Source: Paludibacteraceae bacterium (GTDB lineage: Bacteria > Bacteroidota > Bacteroidia > Bacteroidales > Paludibacteraceae). From it: a stretch of DNA of 37,949 bases. Shown here in pieces: positions 25,613 to 32,136 of this stretch (positions within the stretch are counted from its first letter, which is position 1; each line of letters begins with the position of its first letter). The notes under the pieces are model-generated. The model ran no database searches. It was not told the origin of the DNA and saw only the letters and a program-made list of their open reading frames with translations. The translations under genes and the position numbers were made by a program. The stretch is from NCBI GenBank assembly GCA_017961765.1, contig JAGCWQ010000157.1, forward strand, positions 1 through 37,949. Reading direction: 5' to 3'.

Positions 25613-26539
25613 TCAACCCCTCATCCTCTCTTGGATAAAGAACAACTGCTGTTCCAACATTTCCACCTTACGCATATAGAAGCCCGAGGCTTTGGCGATC
25701 CGGATTGGATTGGAGTAGATGGCACGAATCTCCATCTGACGCTTGTTGTCAAAATCGAGTTTCATGCTTGGGGAATAGGGGGTCATCTTATCTGTCATGC
25801 TGAGCATGTCATCGATAAAGCTGTGGTCGATCTTTGCTCCACACACTTCAGCCCCCGCCAAAACCTCCTCCATCATATCCGTCACCAACTGACGGGAAGA
25901 AGGCGTCCGCATTATCACATCCGTAGAAGTGTTGAGAGCGACTGTCAACCCATTATAAGGAATATTCCAAACCAATTTCTTCCAACGAGCCACATTCAAA
26001 TCTTCGGCAATGTTAAAAGGAACTTGGGCATTTTCGAAATCCGCCTTCATCTGAAGCAACACCTCCTGCTTTGGATGCTGGTAAAAACCAACCGTCAACG
26101 GGCCATAGTCCTGAAGCGAGATGTGCCCCACCCCCACACGCGACGAGCAGATGAACGCCATACCGCCAGCGATGGTGAGATTCGGAAACTGTTGAGCCAA
26201 CTCCTCCTCCAATCCCAAACCGTTCTGAATAAGCACGACCACCGTGCCGTCATGCAAGATAGGCCTCAACATATCGGGCAACAAATGGTTTTGCGTGGAT
26301 TTCAAAGCGACAATGACCACGTCGCACTTAGGCATATCCGCCGTAGCGCTATAGGCATTTATGGGTTGGACGAGAAAATCACCTACCACAGAATCGACCC
26401 GCAAGCCGTTCTTCTTCACATGGTCGTACTCCGAATGGAAAAGGAAATGCACCTCATTTCCGGAATGAGCCAACCTTCCACCATAATATCCTCCAATAGC
26501 ACCCGCACCGATTACCGCATATTTCAGTTTCATACCCAT
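25613..26539 (-). CDS. panE: 2-dehydropantoate 2-reductase (ketopantoate reductase)
   Basis: This 308-residue NADPH-dependent enzyme reduces ketopantoate to pantoate for coenzyme A synthesis. The N-terminal Rossmann motif is KYAVIGAGAIGGYYGGRLAHSG (GxGxxG near residues 11-16). The central VALKSTQN and VVLIQNGLGLEEELA blocks, and the catalytic Lys region ARWKKLVWNIPYNGLTVAL, are present. The C-terminal helical domain with PYSPSMKLDFDNKRQMEIRAIYSNPIRIA includes the substrate-binding Ser and Glu region. The length is normal. A -7 element is seen 27 bp upstream. Homologues of similar sequence can act on other 2-ketoacids, so the exact substrate has some doubt. Confidence 0.92.
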   Translation of the reverse strand: MGMKLKYAVIGAGAIGGYYGGRLAHSGNEVHFLFHSEYDHVKKNGLRVDSVVGDFLVQPINAYSATADMPKCDVVIVALKSTQNHLLPDMLRPILHDGTVVVLIQNGLGLEEELAQQFPNLTIAGGMAFICSSRVGVGHISLQDYGPLTVGFYQHPKQEVLLQMKADFENAQVPFNIAEDLNVARWKKLVWNIPYNGLTVALNTSTDVIMRTPSSRQLVTDMMEEVLAGAEVCGAKIDHSFIDDMLSMTDKMTPYSPSMKLDFDNKRQMEIRAIYSNPIRIAKASGFYMRKVEMLEQQLFFIQERMRG

Positions 26540-26565
26540 TTTCTTATATTGGAAATTTCAGAATA

Positions 26566-26573
26566 CAAAGTTA
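26566..26573 (-). promoter_or_regulatory. putative -7 element of panE
   Basis: On the minus strand this reads TAACTTTG, an exact TAnnTTTG match 26 bp upstream of the panE start. The -33 region has no TTTG at the standard spacing. Confidence 0.5.
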
Positions 26574-26629
26574 ATTGATTTTCTCGGGAAAAATAAATTA
26601 GTGTCTGTTATTAGATACAGGAAGGTCCC

Positions 26630-27172
26630 TCAACGAAACGAACTTTCTAACTTAAGTTTGCTATCAATATAGTTAACATAGTCCTCAGAATCTCCGACCT
26701 CTCTTAGAATATCATTGAATGAGATAGTACGGTTTGCCTGAGTATTAGACCAAGCCAAGCCATGGGACAAGGAGGTCAATTCCTCGAAATTCTTGTCTCT
26801 ACATTTTTCTATCGCATAGTCAAGGCACTCAATATCCGACTTCGAAAGCCAATCCATATCAGGTTGAGCATCCTCCTTTACCCTATACTTGTTTACGAAA
26901 TGGAAATACCTGGCAAGATCACCGGCAGGAAAGAAGCTATCTCCCCTGACAGCCTTAAATATGTCATCAGTTTTAGAGGGGACAGGACCATAGCTCATGG
27001 CTATGTACACATCACCGGTCACCGTCCTTCCGTATTTGCTGAGATGCAACTGATCAGCGAAATAAAGAGTTTTGAAAATCTTGTGCATATCAGCCTCTCC
27101 CCCATATTGCTGTATCACATACAGAACAGAGTTAATTGTGGCTTCCGCCCGAAATAAATTCAATGCACTCAT
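26630..27172 (-). CDS. Panacea-domain (DUF4065, SocA-like) protein, no adjacent toxin seen
   Basis: This 180-residue protein matches the DUF4065/Panacea family (SocA-like). The signature is clear: SVLYVIQQYGGEADMHKIFKTLYFADQLHLSKYGRTVTGDVYIAMSYGPVPSKTDDIFKAV, with ALNxxK-like helix, the KLLYFAD-type block and the GxxYxAxxYGPVP block. Members are antitoxins of several unrelated toxins, SocA being a ClpXP adaptor-type antitoxin for SocB in Caulobacter. Neighbours are panE downstream and an S4 RNA-binding gene upstream, neither a toxin. It has its own -7 element at 27194-27201 and starts with ATG at 27172. It may be a solitary member with a regulatory role, or the toxin is elsewhere or lost. Confidence 0.85.
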   Translation of the reverse strand: MSALNLFRAEATINSVLYVIQQYGGEADMHKIFKTLYFADQLHLSKYGRTVTGDVYIAMSYGPVPSKTDDIFKAVRGDSFFPAGDLARYFHFVNKYRVKEDAQPDMDWLSKSDIECLDYAIEKCRDKNFEELTSLSHGLAWSNTQANRTISFNDILREVGDSEDYVNYIDSKLKLESSFR

Positions 27173-27193
27173 TTTGCTAAATATTTAACACTG

Positions 27194-27201
27194 CAAAGAT
27201 A
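27194..27201 (-). promoter_or_regulatory. putative -7 element of the Panacea gene
   Basis: On the minus strand this reads TATCTTTG, matching TAnnTTTG, 22 bp upstream of the start codon. A CAAA (TTTG on the minus strand) at 27225-27228 lies at 23 bp rather than the usual 19. Confidence 0.5.
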
Positions 27202-27271
27202 TTCTCTTTCCTCCTACTTTCCAACAAATCTCCCTCATTATTATGTCGTTGCAACATAGTTTAACACCCAA

Positions 27272-27505
27272 TCATTCCTCGTCCCCAGCCACGATTTCCA
27301 CCTCGGTGTCCTGGAAAACAATACGATCGCCAGGAACGATTTTGGCACGCTTGCGCAACTCCACCTCTCCATTCCGGACCACCATTCCTTCAACAACCAC
27401 ATGTTGGGCTTCCGCACCGTTGAAAACCAAATTTGCTGCCTTCAACAACTGAATGAGCTGTATGTACGGATCGCCCGCACGCAATTGAAACTTAACTTTT
27501 TTCAT
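27272..27505 (-). CDS. small S4-domain RNA-binding protein (YbcJ family)
   Basis: This 77-residue protein is essentially one S4 RNA-binding domain of the YbcJ/COG2501 type. The S4 core is visible: YIQLIQLLKAANLVFNGAEAQHVVVEGMVVRNGEVELRKRAKIVPGDRIVF, where the helix pair is followed by the beta loop with GxVxVNGxxExRxxxK-like residues. The acidic C-terminus is EIVAGDEE. Proteins of this kind bind structured RNA, with ribosomal or tRNA roles proposed, but no precise function is established. It lies 99 bp upstream of the Panacea gene, same strand, and is divergent from the envelope module at 27820. Confidence 0.9.
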   Translation of the reverse strand: MKKVKFQLRAGDPYIQLIQLLKAANLVFNGAEAQHVVVEGMVVRNGEVELRKRAKIVPGDRIVFQDTEVEIVAGDEE

Positions 27506-27756
27506 CCTTTTATAATACTATATATACCAATCAATTAGTATCAGAAGATGAGACTATCTTCTCTTCTCGATAAACCATGGCAAGTTACTGAAAAAATCGG
27601 GTTTATGACATTATATGGAGGATTTTCGTAGGACAAGGAGAGATTCCCATTTGCCCCTCTCAGATCATCCGTCGCAAAGGAAAGAATCGCAAAGAGCCCC
27701 AACCTACCTGATAATCAAGCAGAAATAAAAACAAGCAAAAAAATAACCCCTTTTTA

Positions 27757-27787
27757 TTTGCATCTATGGATTTTATATTTAACTTTG
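27757..27787 (+). promoter_or_regulatory. canonical Bacteroidetes promoter of the membrane protein-regulator operon
   Basis: TTTG at 27757-27760, a spacer of exactly 19 bp, and TAACTTTG at 27780-27787 match the Bacteroidetes -33/-7 consensus fully. The -7 element overlaps the left arm of the inverted repeat at 27782-27798. The start codon at 27820 is 33 bp after it. Confidence 0.85.
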
Positions 27788-27798
27788 CAGTACAAAGT
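27782..27798. promoter_or_regulatory. operator candidate 1: ACTTTG-N5-CAAAGT
   Basis: The inverted repeat ACTTTG-CAGTA-CAAAGT overlaps the -7 element and probable transcription start of the operon at 27820. The same 6-5-6 pattern, with the shared run CAAAGTACTTT, recurs at 28752-28773. Its position predicts repression when occupied, probably by the winged-helix protein encoded at 28425. Confidence 0.7.
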
Positions 27799-27819
27799 AC
27801 TTTTAAATACTTCAAGAAT

Positions 27820-28425
27820 ATGGAAAACAAAGAAGCTTTTGATGCTTTAAACGAAATAAGGGATATGATGGCGAAGTCCACCAAAGTATTGTCGTTAAGT
27901 GGGTTGTCAGCCATTGTAATCGGCGCATTGGCAATGTTGGCCGCCTTCGTAGCAGGCTGGCTATTGGAGTTCGAGGGAATATCACCCTACCTCAAAATCA
28001 AACTCCTGATTATCGGAGCCGCCGTACTCTTCGCCACTTGCGCCTTGGTGGTTCTCCTTTTTGCCAAGAGGAAAGCTGCCCAAAACAACATCCCGTTTAA
28101 GTTTGACTTGACCGCCCGCAAAATGCTGTGGTATTTCTTCTTGCCATTGGTAGTGGGAGGTTTGCTAAGCATCGCGATTCTTTTCCAAGGGTACTACGGA
28201 CTAACCTCCACCTTCATGCTGGTATTTTACGGACTGGCATTGGTCAACCTCTCCGGCTACTCGTTCTCAAACGTCAAGTATCTGGGATACGCAGAGTTGG
28301 CTCTGGGTCTCATCGACTGCATAACCGTTCAGTACACACTGCTGTTTTGGACGTTAGGATTCGGCCTCTTCCACATTATTTACGGCGTCATTTTCCACCT
28401 ACTTTACGAAAGGAAGCAGAAATAA
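27820..28425 (+). CDS. multipass membrane protein of unknown function
   Basis: This 201-residue protein has a short cytoplasmic helix (MENKEAFDALNEIRDMMAKSTKV) and about six hydrophobic segments, including LSGLSAIVIGALAMLAAFVAGW, IKLLIIGAAVLFATCALVVLLFA, MLWYFFLPLVVGGLLSIAILF and FWTLGFGLFHIIYGVIFHLLY. I recognise it only as a conserved Bacteroidetes membrane protein found next to small winged-helix regulators. The start at 27820 is chosen over an ATG at 27766 because the promoter at 27757-27787 leaves the latter upstream of the transcription start. Its stop codon overlaps the regulator start by one base (TAATG), so the two are translationally coupled. A sensor or partner role for the regulator is inference. 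Confidence 0.85.
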   Translation: MENKEAFDALNEIRDMMAKSTKVLSLSGLSAIVIGALAMLAAFVAGWLLEFEGISPYLKIKLLIIGAAVLFATCALVVLLFAKRKAAQNNIPFKFDLTARKMLWYFFLPLVVGGLLSIAILFQGYYGLTSTFMLVFYGLALVNLSGYSFSNVKYLGYAELALGLIDCITVQYTLLFWTLGFGLFHIIYGVIFHLLYERKQK

Positions 28426-28727
28426 TGAAACTAGGGTTAGATAACATAAACAAAGCCTTCGAGAGCAAGGTGCGCCTCGGTATCATGTCCGTCCTCATGG
28501 TCAATACCGAAGTGGACTTCACCACGCTCAAGTCATTGCTCGAACTGACCGACGGCAATTTGGCAAGCCATACCAAGAACTTGGAAGAGCTGGGCTACAT
28601 CCTCTCTAAGAAACAGTTCATTGGCCGCAAGCCAAACACCACCTTTGCCATTACGGAGAAGGGTCGGGAGGCATTCACCGAGCACCTAAATGCGCTGGAG
28701 GCTTTTTTGAAAAATTCAGGCAAATAA
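28425..28727 (+). CDS. winged-helix transcriptional regulator
   Basis: This 100-residue protein is a single winged helix-turn-helix domain of the HTH_34/MarR-ArsR-like type. After MKLGLDNINKAFESKVRLGIMSVLMVN, the recognition region is DFTTLKSLLELTDGNLASHTKNLEELGYI, and the wing is SKKQFIGRKPNTTFAITEKGREAF. The ATG at 28425 overlaps the stop of the membrane protein gene (TAATG); a longer version starting upstream would overlap that gene in another frame and is rejected. The likely target is the repeat ACTTTG-N5-CAAAGT, present before this operon and before the CreD-like gene. Autoregulation is inferred; the signal is unknown. Confidence 0.92.
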   Translation: MKLGLDNINKAFESKVRLGIMSVLMVNTEVDFTTLKSLLELTDGNLASHTKNLEELGYILSKKQFIGRKPNTTFAITEKGREAFTEHLNALEAFLKNSGK

Positions 28728-28750
28728 CAACTTATATTTTTTTACCATTT

Positions 28751-28769
28751 TACTTTGAAATTCAAAGTA
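28751..28769. promoter_or_regulatory. operator candidate 2: perfect 9-1-9 inverted repeat before the CreD-like gene
   Basis: TACTTTGAA-A-TTCAAAGTA is a perfect inverted repeat centred 29 bp upstream of the start at 28789, in the 61-bp gap after the regulator gene. It contains the same ACTTTG-N5-CAAAGT core as operator 1 and continues with CTTTAAA as there. Near it TTACTTTG is one base off a -7 element, so a promoter may be embedded. Confidence 0.75.
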
Positions 28770-28788
28770 CTTTAAAAAACTCAGGATT

Positions 28789-30153
28789 ATGATAAACGAA
28801 AATTCAAGAACAGATTCACAAACTTCCAAGAAGTTGGTGAACAGATTAGGCTTCAAGTGCACCATCATCGCAGTCATCGGATTGCTGCTGCTCATTCCGA
28901 CAAGCATGGTTTCGAACCTCATCGAGGAGCGCGAAGAGATAGCCGAAGACGTCATCAGGGAAGTCTCCGACCAATGGTGTAGCAAACAAGAGGTGATTGC
29001 ACCGTGCCTCACCCTCGAAAAGATCCTCACCTCCACGACAAGGGTGGAAAACAATGATAGCGAGATTGACGACAAGAGAACCATCACCTCCTACACAAAG
29101 AAAAAATTGAACATTTTGCCCCACAACCTGGACATCACCGGAACCATCGAAACAAAGGTACTGAAACGCAGCATCTATAAGGTGGTGACCTACGAAACCC
29201 CGTTGACCCTAACCGGCGACTTCCAGCTGACCGAGGAAGAGTTGCAAACCGTGCTACCGCTTGAGGGCTTGGCAGAAATCGACTTTGCCGTTTCCAACTT
29301 GAAAGGCATCAGCGACGAGATTACGCTCCAATTCGGGCAACAACAGGTAGTTCTCACTCCCAACGGAACTGGACTGGACAACACATGCAAGAAAATGTCT
29401 GCCAAAGTTGACATATCCGACTTACTAACGGGGAAAAGCATTCCATTCTCCATGACCATTTCCCTGAAAGGCTCCAAGTCGATCAACTTCGTGCCCGTAG
29501 CCAAGACCACGAATATCCAACTGAAATCCGATTGGAGCACACCAAGCTTCAGCGGCAACTTCTTGCCTTCCTCCCGGGAAGTGACGAACGAGGGATTCAC
29601 CAGCAAATGGAAGATTTCCTACGTCAACCGCTCCTACCCTCAGCTGTTTTGGGATAGCGACAAATTGGATAAAGAAATCTCGGATTCGGCCTTTGGCGTA
29701 AAACTCATCCTGCCCGTAGAGCACTATCAACAATGTATGCGGACATCCAAATACGCACTCCTCTTCATTTTCCTCACCTTCGCCGCCTTCTTCTTTATCG
29801 AGACGCTCAACAAGAAGAGCATCCACCCTATCCAATACCTTTTCGTGGGTCTGGCACTGACCATCTTCTACAGTCTGTTGCTGTCGTTCTCTGAGCACAT
29901 CGGCTTCACTTGGGCATACGGCATTTCAACCCTGATGACCATCTCAATGCTCACGCTCTATTCCATCGGCATCCTAAAGCTAAAGAAGACCGCCTGCTAC
30001 ATTGGTGCAGCGTTGGGATGCCTGTACGTTTACATTTTCGTCCTCATCCAAATGGAGACCTACGCGTTGCTGGCAGGCAGTCTTGGACTATTCGCCATCT
30101 TGGGTCTGATGATGTACTTCTCACAACGAATCAATTGGAACAATGCAGATTAA
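28789..30153 (+). CDS. creD: CreD-family inner membrane protein
   Basis: This 454-residue protein matches the CreD (Cet) family, conserved inner-membrane proteins linked in Proteobacteria to the CreBC regulon and colicin E2 tolerance. It has an N-terminal membrane helix (CTIIAVIGLLLLIPTSMVSNLIEER, about 24-48) with the family piece LIPTSMVSNLIEERE, a large extracytoplasmic beta-rich domain (about 50-310), and a C-terminal bundle of about five or six helices starting YALLFIFLTFAAFFFIETLNKKSIHPIQYLFVGLALTIFYSLLLS, the most conserved CreD block. In Bacteroidetes it often lies beside a small winged-helix regulator, as here. The symbol is by family only; no CreBC system is seen nearby. Confidence 0.92.
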   Translation: MINENSRTDSQTSKKLVNRLGFKCTIIAVIGLLLLIPTSMVSNLIEEREEIAEDVIREVSDQWCSKQEVIAPCLTLEKILTSTTRVENNDSEIDDKRTITSYTKKKLNILPHNLDITGTIETKVLKRSIYKVVTYETPLTLTGDFQLTEEELQTVLPLEGLAEIDFAVSNLKGISDEITLQFGQQQVVLTPNGTGLDNTCKKMSAKVDISDLLTGKSIPFSMTISLKGSKSINFVPVAKTTNIQLKSDWSTPSFSGNFLPSSREVTNEGFTSKWKISYVNRSYPQLFWDSDKLDKEISDSAFGVKLILPVEHYQQCMRTSKYALLFIFLTFAAFFFIETLNKKSIHPIQYLFVGLALTIFYSLLLSFSEHIGFTWAYGISTLMTISMLTLYSIGILKLKKTACYIGAALGCLYVYIFVLIQMETYALLAGSLGLFAILGLMMYFSQRINWNNAD

Positions 30154-30214
30154 CAGAAGTTCAAGAGCTCTTTTACGGAATTGATTTGGTAAACTCATTC
30201 AGAAGAAAAAGGAA

Positions 30215-30670
30215 ATGATACGAATAGAATTACCCACAATTCTCCTTCCGAGCATTGATTTGGCAATTACCCTTGCAGGACTCAGCGCACCCATCATCCT
30301 CTACTTTTTGGTACGCAAATCCAACTATAAGGGGTGGCTATACTTCCTTGGCTCGTTGATTCTTACGGCGATCATCACACAAGGCACCATAAGGTTCAGC
30401 AACTTCTGCAGCGAAATTTTCCTGAGTCATTACGACACAGAAAGCCTTCCTGAGATTGATGATATAGAGGAGGAGAATATAGAGGAATTGCTCTTTCAGC
30501 AAGATGAGAAATTCATAACAGGGTTGTATTACTTCGTCGGAACCATCTTTGGGGTCAATGCGCTCTACTGCGCAATAATCTATGGGCTACTCAACATGAT
30601 AGTTCCACTGATCAAGACAGGCAAGAGAAATGCCGACAAAGAGGGGGAAGATGCATTAGAGGCACCCTAA
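30215..30670 (+). CDS. small membrane protein of unknown function downstream of creD
   Basis: This 151-residue protein is not recognised. It has three or four hydrophobic segments: LPSIDLAITLAGLSAPIILYFLV, GWLYFLGSLILTAIITQGTI and FITGLYYFVGTIFGVNALYCAIIYGLLNMIVPLI. Between them is a strongly acidic stretch (ESLPEIDDIEEENIEELLFQQDE). A purine-rich AAGAAAAAGGAA precedes the ATG. It starts 61 bp after creD with no hairpin between, and the operon terminator follows 11 bp after its stop, so it belongs to the same transcript. Confidence 0.8.
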   Translation: MIRIELPTILLPSIDLAITLAGLSAPIILYFLVRKSNYKGWLYFLGSLILTAIITQGTIRFSNFCSEIFLSHYDTESLPEIDDIEEENIEELLFQQDEKFITGLYYFVGTIFGVNALYCAIIYGLLNMIVPLIKTGKRNADKEGEDALEAP

Positions 30671-30681
30671 GCCTAAAAAAG

Positions 30682-30710
30682 CACCGTTGTTGGGACGACC
30701 AGCAACGGTG
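30682..30710 (+). terminator. Rho-independent terminator of the creD unit
   Basis: CACCGTTG-T-TGG pairs with CCA-G-CAACGGTG around a GACGA loop with one internal mismatch, followed by TTTTTGCTTTCTG. On the minus strand GCTTTTTTAGG also follows. Confidence 0.88.
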
Positions 30711-30972
30711 TTTTTGCTTTCTGTAGTAAACACAGTCAAAAAGGGGAGGCCCACGTCCCACCCTCGTCAAATTCGATCAATGCCATGGTAGTGAGTTGTG
30801 AAGAATAAAAATGCACGTGTACATGATGATGGGCATAACTATATATACAAACATCGCCCAACGGCCCCTCGTGGCATACACAAATTCAGCTGAAACCCGC
30901 TGACGGCTGGCACTCGCCCCGAACCGACTACGCCAATCCCCAATTTTTTCGATGAATTCGTCTATTTCAGGC
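30711..30972. other. intergenic region with nothing recognised
   Basis: About 260 bp between the creD terminator and the DIP1984 gene stop. I see no ORF, repeat or RNA gene that I can support here. Confidence 0.5.
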
Positions 30973-31428
30973 TCACTCGATCAAATCCGTCGTCCAATTG
31001 GCCGCTTGAATCTGCGTATCCGTTTCACGCAACTCCTGCGAGAGCTTGTCATACTTCTTCCGCAAATCGACCACCGGGACGGAACTCAAAATCTTGATCT
31101 CCGTATGCGTATTGCGACGAGCCAAGCAAGAGGCGCTCTCTAAGAAATCATGATAGGAGGAGACCTTCATCTTCAAACAGTCACGGTGCGCAATTAGAGC
31201 CGTCAACGACCCGTTAGGTGTCTGCGTTTGACTATTGGTCAAGTTGATTCGCACCATCAAGTCCTCCAACTGACGCAAGTATCCATCCAACTCCGTCAAG
31301 AGTTGATTCGGATCCTCCGCAGGCTTCTCGCCCTCCTGCACCACCGCATTATTCGAGAGACGGGAGTCCATTTGGGCAATTCTCTTCTGGATGTCTGCCC
31401 TAATCTGCAATGCTTCTGCCAATTTCAT
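30973..31428 (-). CDS. DIP1984 family protein (septicolysin-like annotation)
   Basis: This 151-residue protein matches the DIP1984 family of small helical proteins found across bacteria. The N-terminus MKLAEALQIRADIQKRIAQMDSRLSNNAVVQEGEKPAEDPNQLL is the usual family start, with the helix followed by the QEGE-P-EDP loop. Then come LDGYLRQLEDLMVRINLTNSQT, ALIAHRDCLKMKVSSYHDFLESAS and the final LSSVPVVDLRKKYDKLSQELRETDTQIQAANWTTDLIE. It is predicted as all-alpha with coiled-coil character. The molecular role is unknown; the septicolysin name in databases has weak support. It stands alone between the creD terminator and a long intergenic region. Confidence 0.9.
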   Translation of the reverse strand: MKLAEALQIRADIQKRIAQMDSRLSNNAVVQEGEKPAEDPNQLLTELDGYLRQLEDLMVRINLTNSQTQTPNGSLTALIAHRDCLKMKVSSYHDFLESASCLARRNTHTEIKILSSVPVVDLRKKYDKLSQELRETDTQIQAANWTTDLIE

Positions 31429-31989
31429 ATCTTACCAATTTTATATTTCAAAATAGATACGCTAAAATAGGGAATTTTAGGTTTGCAGGCAAGAATATTC
31501 ATTTTCAGCCCAAAAATCGGCCAAAATCCATTTTCATCGACCAAATTGCACATTTTTTCCACCAACTAGACCCATCCATCTATGAAAGCCATTCCGTAAG
31601 GCTAAATTCATTCCCCGATAGTCACGACATCTTTTTTGTAATTTTTTTTCACGCCCCATTTTGCCCCCATCTTGCCGTATTTTTTGCAAAATCAACTTAA
31701 ACAACTATAAAACAAAAACTTAACATACAACAATTCATTCAAAAAGAACGAAAAGTACAGAATAGAAGCCTGCTTTGACCTGCAATTACCTAAAAAATGT
31801 GTCACGGGATCATCGGGCGACGGCAAATAGGCGGATTATTCCTATCAAACGAACGATTTGTTACAGCCGGATAGAGAAGAAATCCATAACTTGCCGATGC
31901 TTTAAACAAACTAACTAAGATTATAAGGAAGAACCATTTCAGACAAATTTGCCCTACCTGAAATTTAACCGACAAAGAAAAAACCAGAC
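31429..31989. other. long AT-rich intergenic region, possible non-coding RNA
   Basis: About 560 bp without a gene I can support. It leads into a strong plus-strand terminator at 31990-32026 although no plus-strand gene lies upstream after the creD terminator. A 25-codon ORF at 31797-31874 (MCHGIIGRRQIGG...) is present but has no clear ribosome site. No exact -7 element was found, only CAAATTTG at 31944-31951. Confidence 0.45.
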
Positions 31990-32026
31990 GGAGGAGTTCT
32001 TAGCAGAGTTCCTCCTTCTTTTTTTC
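31990..32026 (+). terminator. orphan Rho-independent terminator
   Basis: GGAGGAGTTCT pairs with AGAGTTCCTCC (11 bp with two G-T pairs) around a TAGC tetraloop, followed by TTCTTTTTTTC. It faces the plus strand, about 110 bp upstream of the helicase start and before the helicase promoter. Confidence 0.85.
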
Positions 32027-32076
32027 ATATCGAACCATATTCCGACGAAAGAGAGTTGAAATAAAGCCAGAAGAGG

Positions 32077-32107
32077 TTGGCTGTCGAATATTTTGCTTGT
32101 AATTTTG
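32077..32107 (+). promoter_or_regulatory. putative promoter of the HelD-like helicase gene
   Basis: TAATTTTG at 32100-32107 matches the -7 consensus. TTGG at 32077-32080 stands where the TTTG -33 box is expected (19-bp spacer). It is downstream of the orphan terminator and 29 bp before the ATG at 32137. Confidence 0.6.
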
Positions 32108-32136
32108 CATTCAAGAATAAATTTTCATTTCAAGTC

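Noticed and set aside
27766-27819. Earlier ATG for the membrane protein at 27766
   Set aside because: It lies between the -33 and -7 elements of the promoter, so it would not be in the transcript.
28128-28427. N-terminal extension of the winged-helix regulator inside the membrane protein gene
   Set aside because: The extension is out of frame with a clear membrane protein and is Arg-rich. The start at 28425 gives a complete domain and a TAATG overlap.
30760-30900. Possible structured RNA in the gap after the creD terminator
   Set aside because: Only short, poorly paired stems are found; there is no promoter element or T-run to define a transcript.
31410-31700. 96-codon plus-strand open frame after the DIP1984 gene
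   Set aside because: It overlaps the 5' end of that gene antisense and is Phe, His and Ser rich with no family pattern.
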